DNA of 64,000 nucleotides from Prauserella endophytica (GTDB lineage Bacteria > Actinomycetota > Actinomycetes > Mycobacteriales > Pseudonocardiaceae), in contig NZ_SWMS01000018.1 in NCBI RefSeq assembly GCF_005146945.1, forward strand, positions 1 through 64,000, read 5' to 3'. How positions within the stretch are numbered: position 1 is the first letter of the stretch; the number at the start of each line of letters is the position of its first letter. Below are positions 39,582-47,920 of the stretch, piece after piece. Below the pieces are notes generated by a model. That model was not told where the DNA came from. It did no database searches and saw only the letters and a program-made list of their open reading frames with translations. The position numbers were made by a program, and so were the translations under genes.

Positions 39582-41438
39582 TCAGGAGTACGCGCTCGCG
39601 AGTTGCTCCGCCCGGTCGAACGGCGACCAGTCGACCTCGCGGCCGTCCAGCTGCGCGACCATCACCTCCAGGCCCGCGTGCCACCCGGCGCCGGCCGGGG
39701 CGAGGATGTCGCGGTCGCCGACGACGTTGGTGAACACCACGTGGCAGCCGCCGTCGCCGTCAGGAGACAGCTCCCAGCGCAGAGTCTCCTCACCCCACGT
39801 GAACTCCAGCAGCTTCGGTGGATCTGCGCGCAGCACTTCGCCCTCGGTGACGTGTCCGGCGTCCGTGCCGTAGCGGCGCACCTGCTCGGGAGTGACGGCG
39901 AACCGCAGCCGCGCGCCGGGGCGCAGGTCGAACTCCACGACGGCGGGGAACCACGAGCGCAGGTGCTCCTGCTCGGTGATCGCCCGCCAGACCTTCTCGG
40001 GCGCGTGCCGCACGTGCCGCTCGAAGCGCAGCGCGTACCGCCCGTCGCCGGTCTCGTGCACGGTGCCCAGCTCCAGCTCGGTGGCGTAGCCTCGGCGAAG
40101 CCGCTCCGTGCGCTCGGCGGGCCACGGGCAGCGAACGTCGCCGTACAGCGCGGCGAAGAACAGCTCCAGGTGCGTCTGCCACGCCGCGAGCGCGGTCGCG
40201 CGCAGCTCGGCGAGCCGGGCCGGCACGGTCTGCGTCAGCACGAGCCGCGTGCCGACGGGCTCCTGCTCGCGCAACTCGAACCGCACGCGTCCTGCGGGCG
40301 CACCGCCGTGCAGCCAGGTGTACTCCACGACACGGCCCGCTTCGGCGACGGTCACCTCGCCCGGATCGAGGTAGCCGTGCGTGAACCGCACCGGAACCGG
40401 CCCGCCCGCCTCGGGCTCGTCGCCCTCGGCCAGTGTCCGCCAGACCGCGGCGGGCGGCTGGACGAGATCGCGCTCGAACCACAGCTCGCACCCGTCGTCC
40501 CGCGTGCGCACCTCACCGCGGCCGAGGCCGAACTCCTCGACGTAGCGCTCCGCGCGGGCGAGGAACTCCGGTTCGGGCGCGGGACGTCCGTCGAGCCGCG
40601 CGCCCAGCAGGTCGAGGCACGCGTCCCAGCCGGGGGCCTGGCGCGCCACCGAGGGCACGTCGCCGGTGGTGCCGCTTCCGCTGAGCGTGTGGCTGAACAG
40701 CAACCGGCAGCCCGCTCCATCGGGCACCAGCTCGAAGCGCAGCACCGAGTCCGCCCACCGGAAGGCGTAGACCTTCGGCGGGTCGAACTCCAGCACCTCG
40801 CCCTCGGCGAACGCGCCGCCGAGGTCGTGGCGTTCCTCGCCGAAGCGGAACCGCATCGCCGCGCCGATCGCGGGCTCGGTCTCGATCGAGGCGGGGAACC
40901 AATGCGCCGACTCGGCGGGGTCGGTGACCGCGCGCCACACCTTCTGCGGCGCGTGCGTGAGCCGCCTTTCGAAGCGCAGTACGGGTTTCCCGGCGACAAC
41001 GTCCATTGTGCCCAGTGGATCGAGTTCGCCGAGCGTGGCGCCGAGCGCGTCGAGACAACCCAGCCAGCCCTGGTGCATCTGCTCGGCCCACTCGTCGTCG
41101 GCGAAGAGGTGCCGGAACGTCAGCAGGCAGCCGGCCCCGTCGGGTTCCAGGTCGAACCGCGCGTGGTGGGTGCCGGTCTCGGCGTCGAACTCGTCGAACG
41201 CGAACACCGACGCCTCGGCCAGTTCGGTGATCACCGCGCGGACCTCGGTGCCCTCCTCGTCGCGGAACCGGATCGCCCCGCCGACCCGCAGGTCCAGCTC
41301 GACCGCTGTCAGGGGGTACCACCGGCTCAGGTGCTCCGGTTCGGTGAGGGCTCGCCACACCTTCTCGGGCGGATGCCGCAGCCTGCGCTCGAACCGCAGC
41401 TCCCAGCGGTCGCCCACCCGTCGCGCCACGTCGTTCAC
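39582..41438 (-). CDS. Protein with four tandem AHSA1-type SRPBCC domains
   Basis: The 618 residues contain four copies of the AHSA1 (activator of Hsp90 ATPase-like) SRPBCC domain, each opening with a similar line: LRFERRLRHPPEKVWRAL (about 14), LRFERRLTHAPQKVWRAV (about 153), LWFERDLVQPPAAVWRTL (about 317) and LRFERHVRHAPEKVWRAI (about 482). Copies 1, 2 and 4 keep the HLxxW(Y/F)P follow-up; copy 3 is divergent and lacks it. Single-domain AHSA1 genes next to ArsR are common; four in one chain is unusual. It overlaps the ArsR stop codon by 4 bases. Confidence 0.88.
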   Translation of the reverse strand: MNDVARRVGDRWELRFERRLRHPPEKVWRALTEPEHLSRWYPLTAVELDLRVGGAIRFRDEEGTEVRAVITELAEASVFAFDEFDAETGTHHARFDLEPDGAGCLLTFRHLFADDEWAEQMHQGWLGCLDALGATLGELDPLGTMDVVAGKPVLRFERRLTHAPQKVWRAVTDPAESAHWFPASIETEPAIGAAMRFRFGEERHDLGGAFAEGEVLEFDPPKVYAFRWADSVLRFELVPDGAGCRLLFSHTLSGSGTTGDVPSVARQAPGWDACLDLLGARLDGRPAPEPEFLARAERYVEEFGLGRGEVRTRDDGCELWFERDLVQPPAAVWRTLAEGDEPEAGGPVPVRFTHGYLDPGEVTVAEAGRVVEYTWLHGGAPAGRVRFELREQEPVGTRLVLTQTVPARLAELRATALAAWQTHLELFFAALYGDVRCPWPAERTERLRRGYATELELGTVHETGDGRYALRFERHVRHAPEKVWRAITEQEHLRSWFPAVVEFDLRPGARLRFAVTPEQVRRYGTDAGHVTEGEVLRADPPKLLEFTWGEETLRWELSPDGDGGCHVVFTNVVGDRDILAPAGAGWHAGLEVMVAQLDGREVDWSPFDRAEQLASAYS

Positions 41439-41764
41439 CGGTCGTCCTTTCGCTCGTCGTCGGGCATCGCGTCGAGGTGCCGCTCCAGCGCGTCGAGCCT
41501 GCCAGCCCAGAACCGCCGGTAGGGCGTGAGCCAGGCGTCGATCTCCAGCAGGGGCTCGGGGCGCAGGCGGTACCAGCGGCGCTGGGCGTCGTGCCGGACG
41601 TCGACGAGCCCGGCCTCACGCAGCACCTTGAGGTGCTTGGAGACGGCTGGCTGGGTCAGCGTCAGCCGCTCCACGAGGTCGCCCACCACACGTTCCCCAT
41701 CGCGTAGCAGGTCGAGGATCTCCCTGCGCCGCGGCTCGGCGAGGATCTCGAACGTTGTTGCCAC
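41435..41764 (-). CDS. ArsR family winged-helix repressor
   Basis: The 109-residue protein begins FEILAEPRRREILDLLRDGE, followed by the recognition helix LTQPAVSKHLKVLREAGLV and WYRLRPEPL. No CxC metal site is present, so it belongs to the non-metal ArsR group typically paired with SRPBCC/AHSA1 genes. Start is GTG seven bases after the -10 box, with no leader. First gene of a two-gene operon with the four-domain SRPBCC protein. Confidence 0.92.
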   Translation of the reverse strand: MATTFEILAEPRRREILDLLRDGERVVGDLVERLTLTQPAVSKHLKVLREAGLVDVRHDAQRRWYRLRPEPLLEIDAWLTPYRRFWAGRLDALERHLDAMPDDERKDDR

Positions 41765-41770
41765 CCGAGT

Positions 41771-41799
41771 AATATAACCAAAGGGGCATATAGAGGCAA
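41771..41799 (-). promoter_or_regulatory. Promoter and probable operator of the arsR-SRPBCC operon
   Basis: TTGCCT (41799-41794), 17 bp, TATATT (41776-41771), then six bases to the GTG start: a strong, leaderless promoter. Within it lies the imperfect palindrome ATAT-N2-CC-N4-GG-N2-ATAT (41772-41791), covering spacer and -10 box, a suitable site for autorepression by the ArsR dimer. Confidence 0.7.
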
Positions 41800-41818
41800 T
41801 GGGTTGGTGCCTGTTACC

Positions 41819-41879
41819 CACTGCAGTGAAGGCCACCCTGCCTGCGTTGAACGCAGTGAAGGTGGCCTTCACTGCAGTG
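41819..41879. repeat. Dispersed palindromic repeat, copy 1 (also acts as terminator-like hairpin)
   Basis: A 19-bp perfect stem: CACTGCAGTGAAGGCCACC at 41819-41837 pairs with its complement at 41861-41879. The right part is itself a compact palindrome (arms GCAGTGAAGG and CCTTCACTGC around TGG, 41853-41875), and CTGCGTT-G-AACGCAG lies between. The element is found again at 61884-61991. It sits just after the stop of the FetB-like gene and may end its transcript. Confidence 0.85.
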
Positions 41880-41880
41880 C

Positions 41881-42636
41881 TCAGGTGCCCCGCCAGTCGG
41901 CGTGGAGCCTGCGGCACGCCACGAGCTCCACGGCGAGCAGCACGCCCACGGCCTCAGCCGCCAGCAGCCCGATCAGCACCAGCAGCTGGGTCACCCCGGC
42001 CTGCACGGGCCCCGCGCCGCCGAGCAGCACGCCGACGAACGCGCCGGGCAACGTCACCAGCCCGACCGTGCGCGTCTGGTCCAGCGGCGGGATGAGCGCG
42101 TGACCGGCGGAGGGACGGCAGATCTCCAGCGCGGCGGCCCGCTGCGGCAGCCCGAGCGCGAGCGCGGCCTCGTACTCGCCGTAGCGAGTCCGCAGCTCGT
42201 CGACGGCGCGGCGCGCGGCCTGCGCGGTCGCCGTCATCGTCCCGCCGATCACGATGCCCGCGATGGGCACCACCGCGATCGGCCGCAACGGAACCACACC
42301 CGACGCCAGCACCAGCCCCAGTACGGGCACCACCCCGCCGCCGAGCGCGAGCGCCACCCACGCCACGTTCCGCGGCGCCCCGATCCGCCGGGCCGCCGTC
42401 ACGACGGCGACCGTGAACATCAGCAGCACGAAGCCCGCCGTGAGCCAGCCCGAGCGCAGCACCGCCACGATCACGAACGAGACCGCGGCGAGCTGCACGA
42501 CCGCGCGTATGCCCGCCACCACCACGTCCCGCCATGAACCGAGCCCGCCGAGCCACACCACCACCGCCGCGAGCGCGAGCAGCAGCGCCAGCACGACGGC
42601 CAGCGCGGGACCGGCGACGACAGCTCCATCAGCCAC
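41881..42636 (-). CDS. FetB/UPF0014-type ABC permease
   Basis: A 251-residue membrane protein with about seven helices. Family features: VVAGIRAVVQLAAVSFVIV, the TMTATAQAARRAVDEL stretch, ALALGLPQRAA and LIPPLDQTRTVGLVTLPGAFVGVLLGG. E. coli FetB, with ATPase FetA, is described as an iron exporter; no FetA-like gene lies beside this one. I start at the GTG of VADGAVVAG; upstream GTG codons are possible. The start region overlaps the divergent promoter of the phosphatase gene. Confidence 0.85.
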   Translation of the reverse strand: MADGAVVAGPALAVVLALLLALAAVVVWLGGLGSWRDVVVAGIRAVVQLAAVSFVIVAVLRSGWLTAGFVLLMFTVAVVTAARRIGAPRNVAWVALALGGGVVPVLGLVLASGVVPLRPIAVVPIAGIVIGGTMTATAQAARRAVDELRTRYGEYEAALALGLPQRAAALEICRPSAGHALIPPLDQTRTVGLVTLPGAFVGVLLGGAGPVQAGVTQLLVLIGLLAAEAVGVLLAVELVACRRLHADWRGT

Positions 42637-42676
42637 GAGAGAGATCGTCGCCCATCCCGGCACTAACCTCGACACC

Positions 42677-43351
42677 GTGACGCACAACGAGCCCGCCGAG
42701 CCCGAGTACCCGCAGTCTCGTTTCCAGCCGCCGCCCGGTGCCGCCCGGATCCTGCTGATCCGGCACGGCGCGTCAGCCGCGGCCCGCGAGAGCGAGCCGT
42801 TCCCGCTGGTCGGCGGCCAGGGCGACCCGCCACTCGCGCCGGACGGTCACGAACAGGCGAAGCGGGTGTGCGACCGGCTCGCGGACGAGCCGATCGCGGC
42901 GCTCTACGTCACCACCCTGCGCCGAACCGTCGAGACGGCGGCGCCGCTCGCTGAACGCCTCGGCCTCAGGCCGTCCGTGGAGGAGGACCTGCGCGAGGTG
43001 CATCTCGGCGAGTGGGAGGGTGGCCTGTTCCGCAAGCACATCGCGGAGGGCCACCCGGTGGCGCGCAGGCTCGCCGAGGAGCAGCGCTGGGACGTGATCC
43101 CGGGCGCGGAGTCCAACGACGCGTTCGCGGCGAGGGTCGGCGGCGCGCTGAACCGGCTCGCGGCCGCGCACCCGGACGAGCAGATCGCGGTGTTCACCCA
43201 CGGCGGCGTGATCGGCCAGGCCATGGCGCTGGCGAGCGGAGCCCAGCCACTGGCCTTCGCGGCCGCCGAGAACGGCTCGATCTCGGAGCTGGTGGTAACC
43301 GGGGAGCACTGGCTGGTGCGCCGATTCAACGACCAGGCGCACCTGGACTAG
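42677..43351 (+). CDS. Histidine phosphatase superfamily protein (phosphoglycerate mutase-like)
   Basis: The 224-residue enzyme has the catalytic RHG motif in ILLIRHGASAA near residue 27, LAPDGHEQAKRV, the second Arg in LYVTTLRRTVETA, the acid in LREVHLGEWEGG and the second His in IAVFTHGGVIGQA near residue 177. Substrate is unknown. Start is GTG, seven bases after TAACCT, so it is probably leaderless. The following 190 bases to the E2 gene hold only weak hairpins. Confidence 0.9.
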   Translation: MTHNEPAEPEYPQSRFQPPPGAARILLIRHGASAAARESEPFPLVGGQGDPPLAPDGHEQAKRVCDRLADEPIAALYVTTLRRTVETAAPLAERLGLRPSVEEDLREVHLGEWEGGLFRKHIAEGHPVARRLAEEQRWDVIPGAESNDAFAARVGGALNRLAAAHPDEQIAVFTHGGVIGQAMALASGAQPLAFAAAENGSISELVVTGEHWLVRRFNDQAHLD

Positions 43352-43542
43352 TGCCCCCGCCGGAAGTTCGCCACATGATTCGGCGGCCCAGCTTCCCGCC
43401 GGCTGCGTTGCCGGTCCGCCCAAGTACGGCCCAGTACGAGGACGAACCGGCGCCTTGCCAGCGGAAACCTGGATCCACCGACTCAAGCAACAGACTCCCG
43501 GCGGAGGGCACTAGCTCGCATTTCAACCGTCTCCGTGGTTCC

Positions 43543-44799
43543 TCACGCGAGGATGCGGATCGGGTTCTCCAGGAGGGCGCGGAACTCGGCGAGCCACCGG
43601 GCGGCGACGACGCCGTCGACGGGCCGGTGGTCCACCGACAGCGTTACGGTCATCGTCTTGCGGATCGCCACCTCACCCTCGACGGCGACGACGTCGTCCC
43701 GGACGGCGCCGACCGCGAGGATGGCCGAGTGGGGCGGGTTGATGATCGCCGCGAACTCCTCGACGTCGAACATGCCGAGGTTCGAAACGGTGATCGAACC
43801 ACCCTCAAGGTCCCGTTGCGTTAGCGCGCCGTCCTTGGCCTTGCGGGCCTGCTCCCGGATCTCGGCCGCGATCGCCGACACCGACTTGTGAGCGCAGTCG
43901 CGGATCACCGGCGTGACCAGCCCGCCGTCCGTGGCCACCGCGACGGCGACGTCCACGCCCGCGAGCCGGTGCACCGACTCCGGCGTCCACACCACGTTCA
44001 TGTCGGGCACGAGCTCGTGGGCCTTGGCCACCGCCTTCACGACGAGGTCGTTGACCGAGACCTTCGAGGAGCCGTCGAGCTCCGCCCTCAGCTCGGTGAG
44101 CCGGTCGACGAAGCAGCGGGCGCGCACGTAGAAGTGCGGGGCGGTCCGCTTGCTCTCCGTCAGCCTCGCCGCGATGGCCCTGCGCATCCGCGTGTGCGGC
44201 ACCTCGTCGAACTCGGCACGCACCGGCGGCGCGCCGTTCACCGCGGGATCCACGACCGGCGCCGGGTCCGTCGTCACGGCCACGGGAGCAGCCGCGCTCT
44301 CGGCGGTTTCAGCGGCCTTCATCGCGGCCACCACGTCCTTGCGCACGATCCGGCCGCCGGGCCCGGTGCCGTGCAGGTCCCGCAGCCGCAGCCCCGCCTC
44401 CTTCGCCATCTTGCGCGCGAGGGGGCTGGCGAAGATCCGCTCCGTCGTCGCCGCCGACCGCTGCCGCGGTACCTCCCGCGCGGGCGCCTCCTCGACGGGC
44501 GCCGGCTCGGTCCCGACCCCGAGCCGCGCGAGCTCGGCGTCCACATCGGACACCTTCTCGTCGACACCGGCGACCACCGCGATCGGGTTGCCGACCTCCG
44601 CCCGCACCGACGCCCCGGCGAGGATCCGCAGCAGCCTGCCTTCGGCCTCGGCGGTGATCTCGACCTGCGCCTTCTCCGTCTCGATCACGACGAGCGGGTC
44701 GCCTTCCCGGAAGGTCGCCCCTTCGTCGATGCACCAGTTCGACACGACTGCGTCGGCGGACGCCGCGGCAACCGCCGGCATGTTGAGGAGTTCGGCCAC
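43543..44799 (-). CDS. 2-Oxoacid dehydrogenase E2 (dihydrolipoamide acyltransferase)
   Basis: Core subunit that accepts the acyl group from E1 on lipoate and passes it to CoA. The 418 residues show one lipoyl domain with Lys43 in ETEKAQVE, an E3-binding domain at about 123-157 (ASPLARKMAKEAG...TGPGGRIVRKDV), and the catalytic domain from about 195 with the active-site motif SVDHRPVDG near 390. It follows the E1 gene by 36 bases. No E3 gene is present, so a dihydrolipoamide dehydrogenase from elsewhere must serve it. Confidence 0.92.
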   Translation of the reverse strand: MAELLNMPAVAAASADAVVSNWCIDEGATFREGDPLVVIETEKAQVEITAEAEGRLLRILAGASVRAEVGNPIAVVAGVDEKVSDVDAELARLGVGTEPAPVEEAPAREVPRQRSAATTERIFASPLARKMAKEAGLRLRDLHGTGPGGRIVRKDVVAAMKAAETAESAAAPVAVTTDPAPVVDPAVNGAPPVRAEFDEVPHTRMRRAIAARLTESKRTAPHFYVRARCFVDRLTELRAELDGSSKVSVNDLVVKAVAKAHELVPDMNVVWTPESVHRLAGVDVAVAVATDGGLVTPVIRDCAHKSVSAIAAEIREQARKAKDGALTQRDLEGGSITVSNLGMFDVEEFAAIINPPHSAILAVGAVRDDVVAVEGEVAIRKTMTVTLSVDHRPVDGVVAARWLAEFRALLENPIRILA

Positions 44800-44835
44800 G
44801 TCGCTTCCCTCGAGTAAATCGGTTACGGGACGGCG

Positions 44836-47013
44836 TTACTGCGCGATCTTGGTCAGCGTCTCGACCACGTCCGGCGCGCGCGCGATGGCCGCCTGCTCGA
44901 GCACCTTGCTGATGCTCGGCGCCGCCTCACCGCCGTGCACGCGCTGCACCGGCTGGTCGAGCCAGTCGAAGAGCCGGCGCTGGATCTCGTCGGCGAGCCA
45001 GGCTCCGTAGGACGTCCCGGCGGCGCCCTGCTCGACAATCACGACGTTGTTCGTCTTGCGCACGCTCTCGCCGATCGTGTCCCAGTCGAGGCTCGCTCGG
45101 TCGAGCCACCGCAGGTCCACCACCTCGACGTCGATGCCGTCGAGCTGTCCCGCGGCCTCCAGCACGACGTTCGTCATGGCCGAGTAGGTGAGCACCGTGA
45201 GGTCGGTGCCGGGGCGCTTGACGCTCGCCCTGCCGACGGGCAGGCAGTAGTCGAGATCGTCGGCTGGCCCGGGGCCGACGGCCTTGTACAGGTCGACGTG
45301 CTCGATCACCAGCACCGGGTCGTCGCAGGTGAGCGCGCTGTTCATCAGGCCCACGTAGTCGAAGGGCGTCGACGGCGCGACGATGCGCCAGCCCACGGCG
45401 GTGGCGAAGATGCCGGCGGGGTCCATGGAGTGCTGCGAGCCGTACCCCGCGCCCATGGCGATCTTCGTCCGCAGCACGAGCGGCACTTCGATGTCGCCGC
45501 CGAACATGTGCCGCACTTTGCCGATCTGGTTGAAGACCTGGTCGGCCGCCACCCAGACGAAGTCCGCGTACATGAGCTCGACGACCGGCCGGAACCGGTT
45601 GTCGACCGCGATCCCACCCGCGAGCCCCGCGAACGCGTTCTCGCAGATCGGCGTCCCCAGCACCCGGCCGGGGAACGCCGCCGCGAGCCCCTTGGTGGCG
45701 CCGTTGGTGCCGCCGCCGAGCTTGTGGACGTCCTCACCGAGCACCACGATCCGGTCGTCGGTGAGCATCCGCCGATGCATCACCTCGGGGATGACCTCCA
45801 TGAACCTGCGCTGGACGACCTCGCCGTCGAACGCCTCGTCGTCGACGACCCGCGCACCCTCGAACTCCTTGAGGTCGCTGCGGATCCCCACGTCGACGAA
45901 CTCCGGGTCGGGCCACAGCGCGGGCCTGATGCGCTGCTCCCCCCGCTTCCCGCCGGGCAGGGGCTCCAGCAGCGCGGCACCGATCTCCTTGAGCGCGTCC
46001 TTCGCCTGGCCGAGGAACTTCTCGCAACCCGCCTCGGTCAGCAGCTCGCGCTCGGCGAGCCGCCGGATCATCGCATCGAGCGGGTCGCGCGCCTTCCACT
46101 CGGCCTCCTCGTCCTTCGTCCGGTAGCCGAAGGCACTGCCGGGGAAGGGCCCGTTCTGGTGGAAGTACCGGTAGACGTCGGCCTCGATCAGGGTCGGCCC
46201 GTGGCCCGCGCGCATGTGCTCCACGGCCTGCACCATCGCGAGGTGGACGGCGAGCGGGTCCATGCCGTCGACGCGCCAGCTGCGGATGCCGAAGCCGGGC
46301 CCCCTCGCCGAAAGCCGGCTCTCCCCTGTCGCCTCCTCGACCGTCGTCGCCACGGCGTACTGGTTGTTCTCGATGAAGAAGCACACCGGCAGCCGCCACG
46401 CCGCCGCGAGGTTGAACGTCTCGAGTGCGGCGCCGATGTTGACCGCGCCGTCGCCGAGAAACGTGACCGAGACGGCGTCGTCCCCGGCCTGCCTGCTCGC
46501 CCAGGCGAACCCGGCGGCCTGCGGCACCGCACCGCCCACGATCGCGTTGGTGCCCATCGCCCCGGCCTCGCGCCAGCGCAGGTGCATGGAGCCACCCCGG
46601 CCACGGCAGTAGCCCTCCGCCAGGCCGCAGATCTCGGCGAGGGTGCGGCGCAGCATCGCCTTCAGGTCCGGCCGCAACGTCTCCTCGGGGTCGACGCCGT
46701 CCGGGGCGAGGTAGCCGAGCGCCTTGGACAGGAACTGGTGATGTCCCCGGTGTGAGCCGTTGATCGTGTCGGCGGGCCGCAGCGCGAGCACGGCGCCAGC
46801 GGCGCCGCCCTCCTGCCCGATGCTGGAGTGCGCGGGTCCGTGCACCAGGCCCTTCCTGGCGAGGTCGAGGACGTATTCCTCGAAGACCCGGATGAGGGCG
46901 ACGTGGACGAACAGGGTCTTGAGCAGGGCCGGATCGGCCTGCCGCCAGTCCTCGTCGGTCGCCCTCAGCTCTTGCCAGCCGGAGGCCGCGTGCAGCTCCG
47001 TGTACTCGGGCAT
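44836..47013 (-). CDS. Fused 2-oxoacid (acetoin/pyruvate-type) dehydrogenase E1 alpha-beta
   Basis: One 725-residue chain carrying both halves of a thiamine diphosphate E1. Alpha part about 1-360 with the TPP motif GDGAVN...ENN at 187-217 and the SHRGHHQFLSKA region near 87. Beta part about 395-725 with DRIVVLGEDVHKLGG, ENAFAGLAGGIA and QHSMDPAGIFA. Separate alpha and beta genes are usual; this fused form is known in actinobacteria. GGAGGAG precedes the ATG. A divergent AraC gene suggests substrate induction. Acetoin, pyruvate or a branched oxoacid could be the substrate. Confidence 0.9.
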   Translation of the reverse strand: MPEYTELHAASGWQELRATDEDWRQADPALLKTLFVHVALIRVFEEYVLDLARKGLVHGPAHSSIGQEGGAAGAVLALRPADTINGSHRGHHQFLSKALGYLAPDGVDPEETLRPDLKAMLRRTLAEICGLAEGYCRGRGGSMHLRWREAGAMGTNAIVGGAVPQAAGFAWASRQAGDDAVSVTFLGDGAVNIGAALETFNLAAAWRLPVCFFIENNQYAVATTVEEATGESRLSARGPGFGIRSWRVDGMDPLAVHLAMVQAVEHMRAGHGPTLIEADVYRYFHQNGPFPGSAFGYRTKDEEAEWKARDPLDAMIRRLAERELLTEAGCEKFLGQAKDALKEIGAALLEPLPGGKRGEQRIRPALWPDPEFVDVGIRSDLKEFEGARVVDDEAFDGEVVQRRFMEVIPEVMHRRMLTDDRIVVLGEDVHKLGGGTNGATKGLAAAFPGRVLGTPICENAFAGLAGGIAVDNRFRPVVELMYADFVWVAADQVFNQIGKVRHMFGGDIEVPLVLRTKIAMGAGYGSQHSMDPAGIFATAVGWRIVAPSTPFDYVGLMNSALTCDDPVLVIEHVDLYKAVGPGPADDLDYCLPVGRASVKRPGTDLTVLTYSAMTNVVLEAAGQLDGIDVEVVDLRWLDRASLDWDTIGESVRKTNNVVIVEQGAAGTSYGAWLADEIQRRLFDWLDQPVQRVHGGEAAPSISKVLEQAAIARAPDVVETLTKIAQ

Positions 47014-47059
47014 CGCTCTCCTCCACCGAACAGCGTCACAGCGTCTCAGCGCGACGTTT

Positions 47060-47095
47060 CGCTACACGAATCTATAGTTTCAAATTACAGTAGCG
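47060..47095. promoter_or_regulatory. Operator-like inverted repeat around overlapping divergent -10 boxes
   Basis: CGCTAC (47060-47065) and GTAGCG (47090-47095) are perfect inverted arms with a 24-bp A+T-rich middle. The middle contains TATAGT (plus, 47073-47078) and, on the other strand, TATAGA (47076-47071), candidate -10 boxes for the araC-type gene and the E1-E2 operon. No -35 boxes are clear, which fits activator-dependent promoters. Confidence 0.5.
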
Positions 47096-47177
47096 ACGCC
47101 CTGTACGTCCCGCAAGGGACCGCCCGGACGGCACTTCCCATCCCGTGACCGTCGGACCCCGCAGGCATCATGAAGGC

Positions 47178-47873
47178 ATGTACCGCGAGAGCCCCGCGCC
47201 CGCGCACCTGCGCGACGCCGTGCGCTGCCTTTGGCGCAGCAGGGTGACGCCGGGCAAGCGGATCGTGCCGGACGGCTGCGTCGACCTGATGGTGGCGGGC
47301 GAGCGGGTGTTCGTCGCCGGACCGGACACCCGGCACTGGGACACGGAGCTGCCCGGCGGCACCCTCGTGCACGGCATCCGTTTCCGGCCGGGGCACGCTC
47401 CGCGCGCGCTCGGCGTGGCGGCCGCGGAGCTGACCGACCAGCGGGTGACGCTCGCGGACCTGTGGGGCACGCGTGGAGCGGTCGTCACCGACCTGCTGCT
47501 GCACCGGCCCACCGCGCTCGGCGACGTCGTCGCGGGCCGGCTGTCCGCCGAGCGCGACCCGCTGCTGGAGACGCTGCTCGCCCGCCTCGACGGCGGCGTC
47601 GCACGGGTGTCGGAGGCGCTCCACGGGCTCGGCGTCGGCGAACGCCAGCTGCGCCGCCGGTTCACCCTCGCCGTCGGCTACGGGCCCGCCACCTACCTGC
47701 GCGTCGCCCGCTTGCAGCGTGCCATCGCGGGCAGCCACGCGGCCGCCGACCTCGCCTCGCTCGCGGCCACGGCCGGATACGCCGACCAGGCGCACCTCTC
47801 CCGTGACTGCCGCGACCTCACCGGCTCCACCCCGCGTGCCTACTTCCGGCTCACCGGCGCGCGGGCGGCGTGA
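47178..47873 (+). CDS. AraC family transcriptional regulator
   Basis: The 231-residue protein has an N-terminal sensor part with RIVPDGCVDLMVAG (about 27-40) and HGIRFRPGHAP, typical of the DUF6597-type AraC subgroup, and a C-terminal pair of helix-turn-helix motifs (about 140-225): RVSEALHGLGVGERQLRRRFTLAVGYGPATYLRV and LASLAATAGYADQAHLSRDCRDLTGSTPRAY. Divergent from the E1-E2 operon, its probable target. Confidence 0.9.
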   Translation: MYRESPAPAHLRDAVRCLWRSRVTPGKRIVPDGCVDLMVAGERVFVAGPDTRHWDTELPGGTLVHGIRFRPGHAPRALGVAAAELTDQRVTLADLWGTRGAVVTDLLLHRPTALGDVVAGRLSAERDPLLETLLARLDGGVARVSEALHGLGVGERQLRRRFTLAVGYGPATYLRVARLQRAIAGSHAAADLASLAATAGYADQAHLSRDCRDLTGSTPRAYFRLTGARAA

Positions 47874-47920
47874 CCGTTCCGTTCAAGACCCCGGGCGCGC
47901 CGTCCTGCCATGCTCACGAC

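Noticed and set aside
43352-43542. Weak inverted repeats (CCGCCG/CGGCGG at 43357-43386; CCGGC/GCCGG at 43399-43414) after the phosphatase gene
   Set aside because: Short GC stems with long loops are expected by chance at this base composition; not called as terminators.
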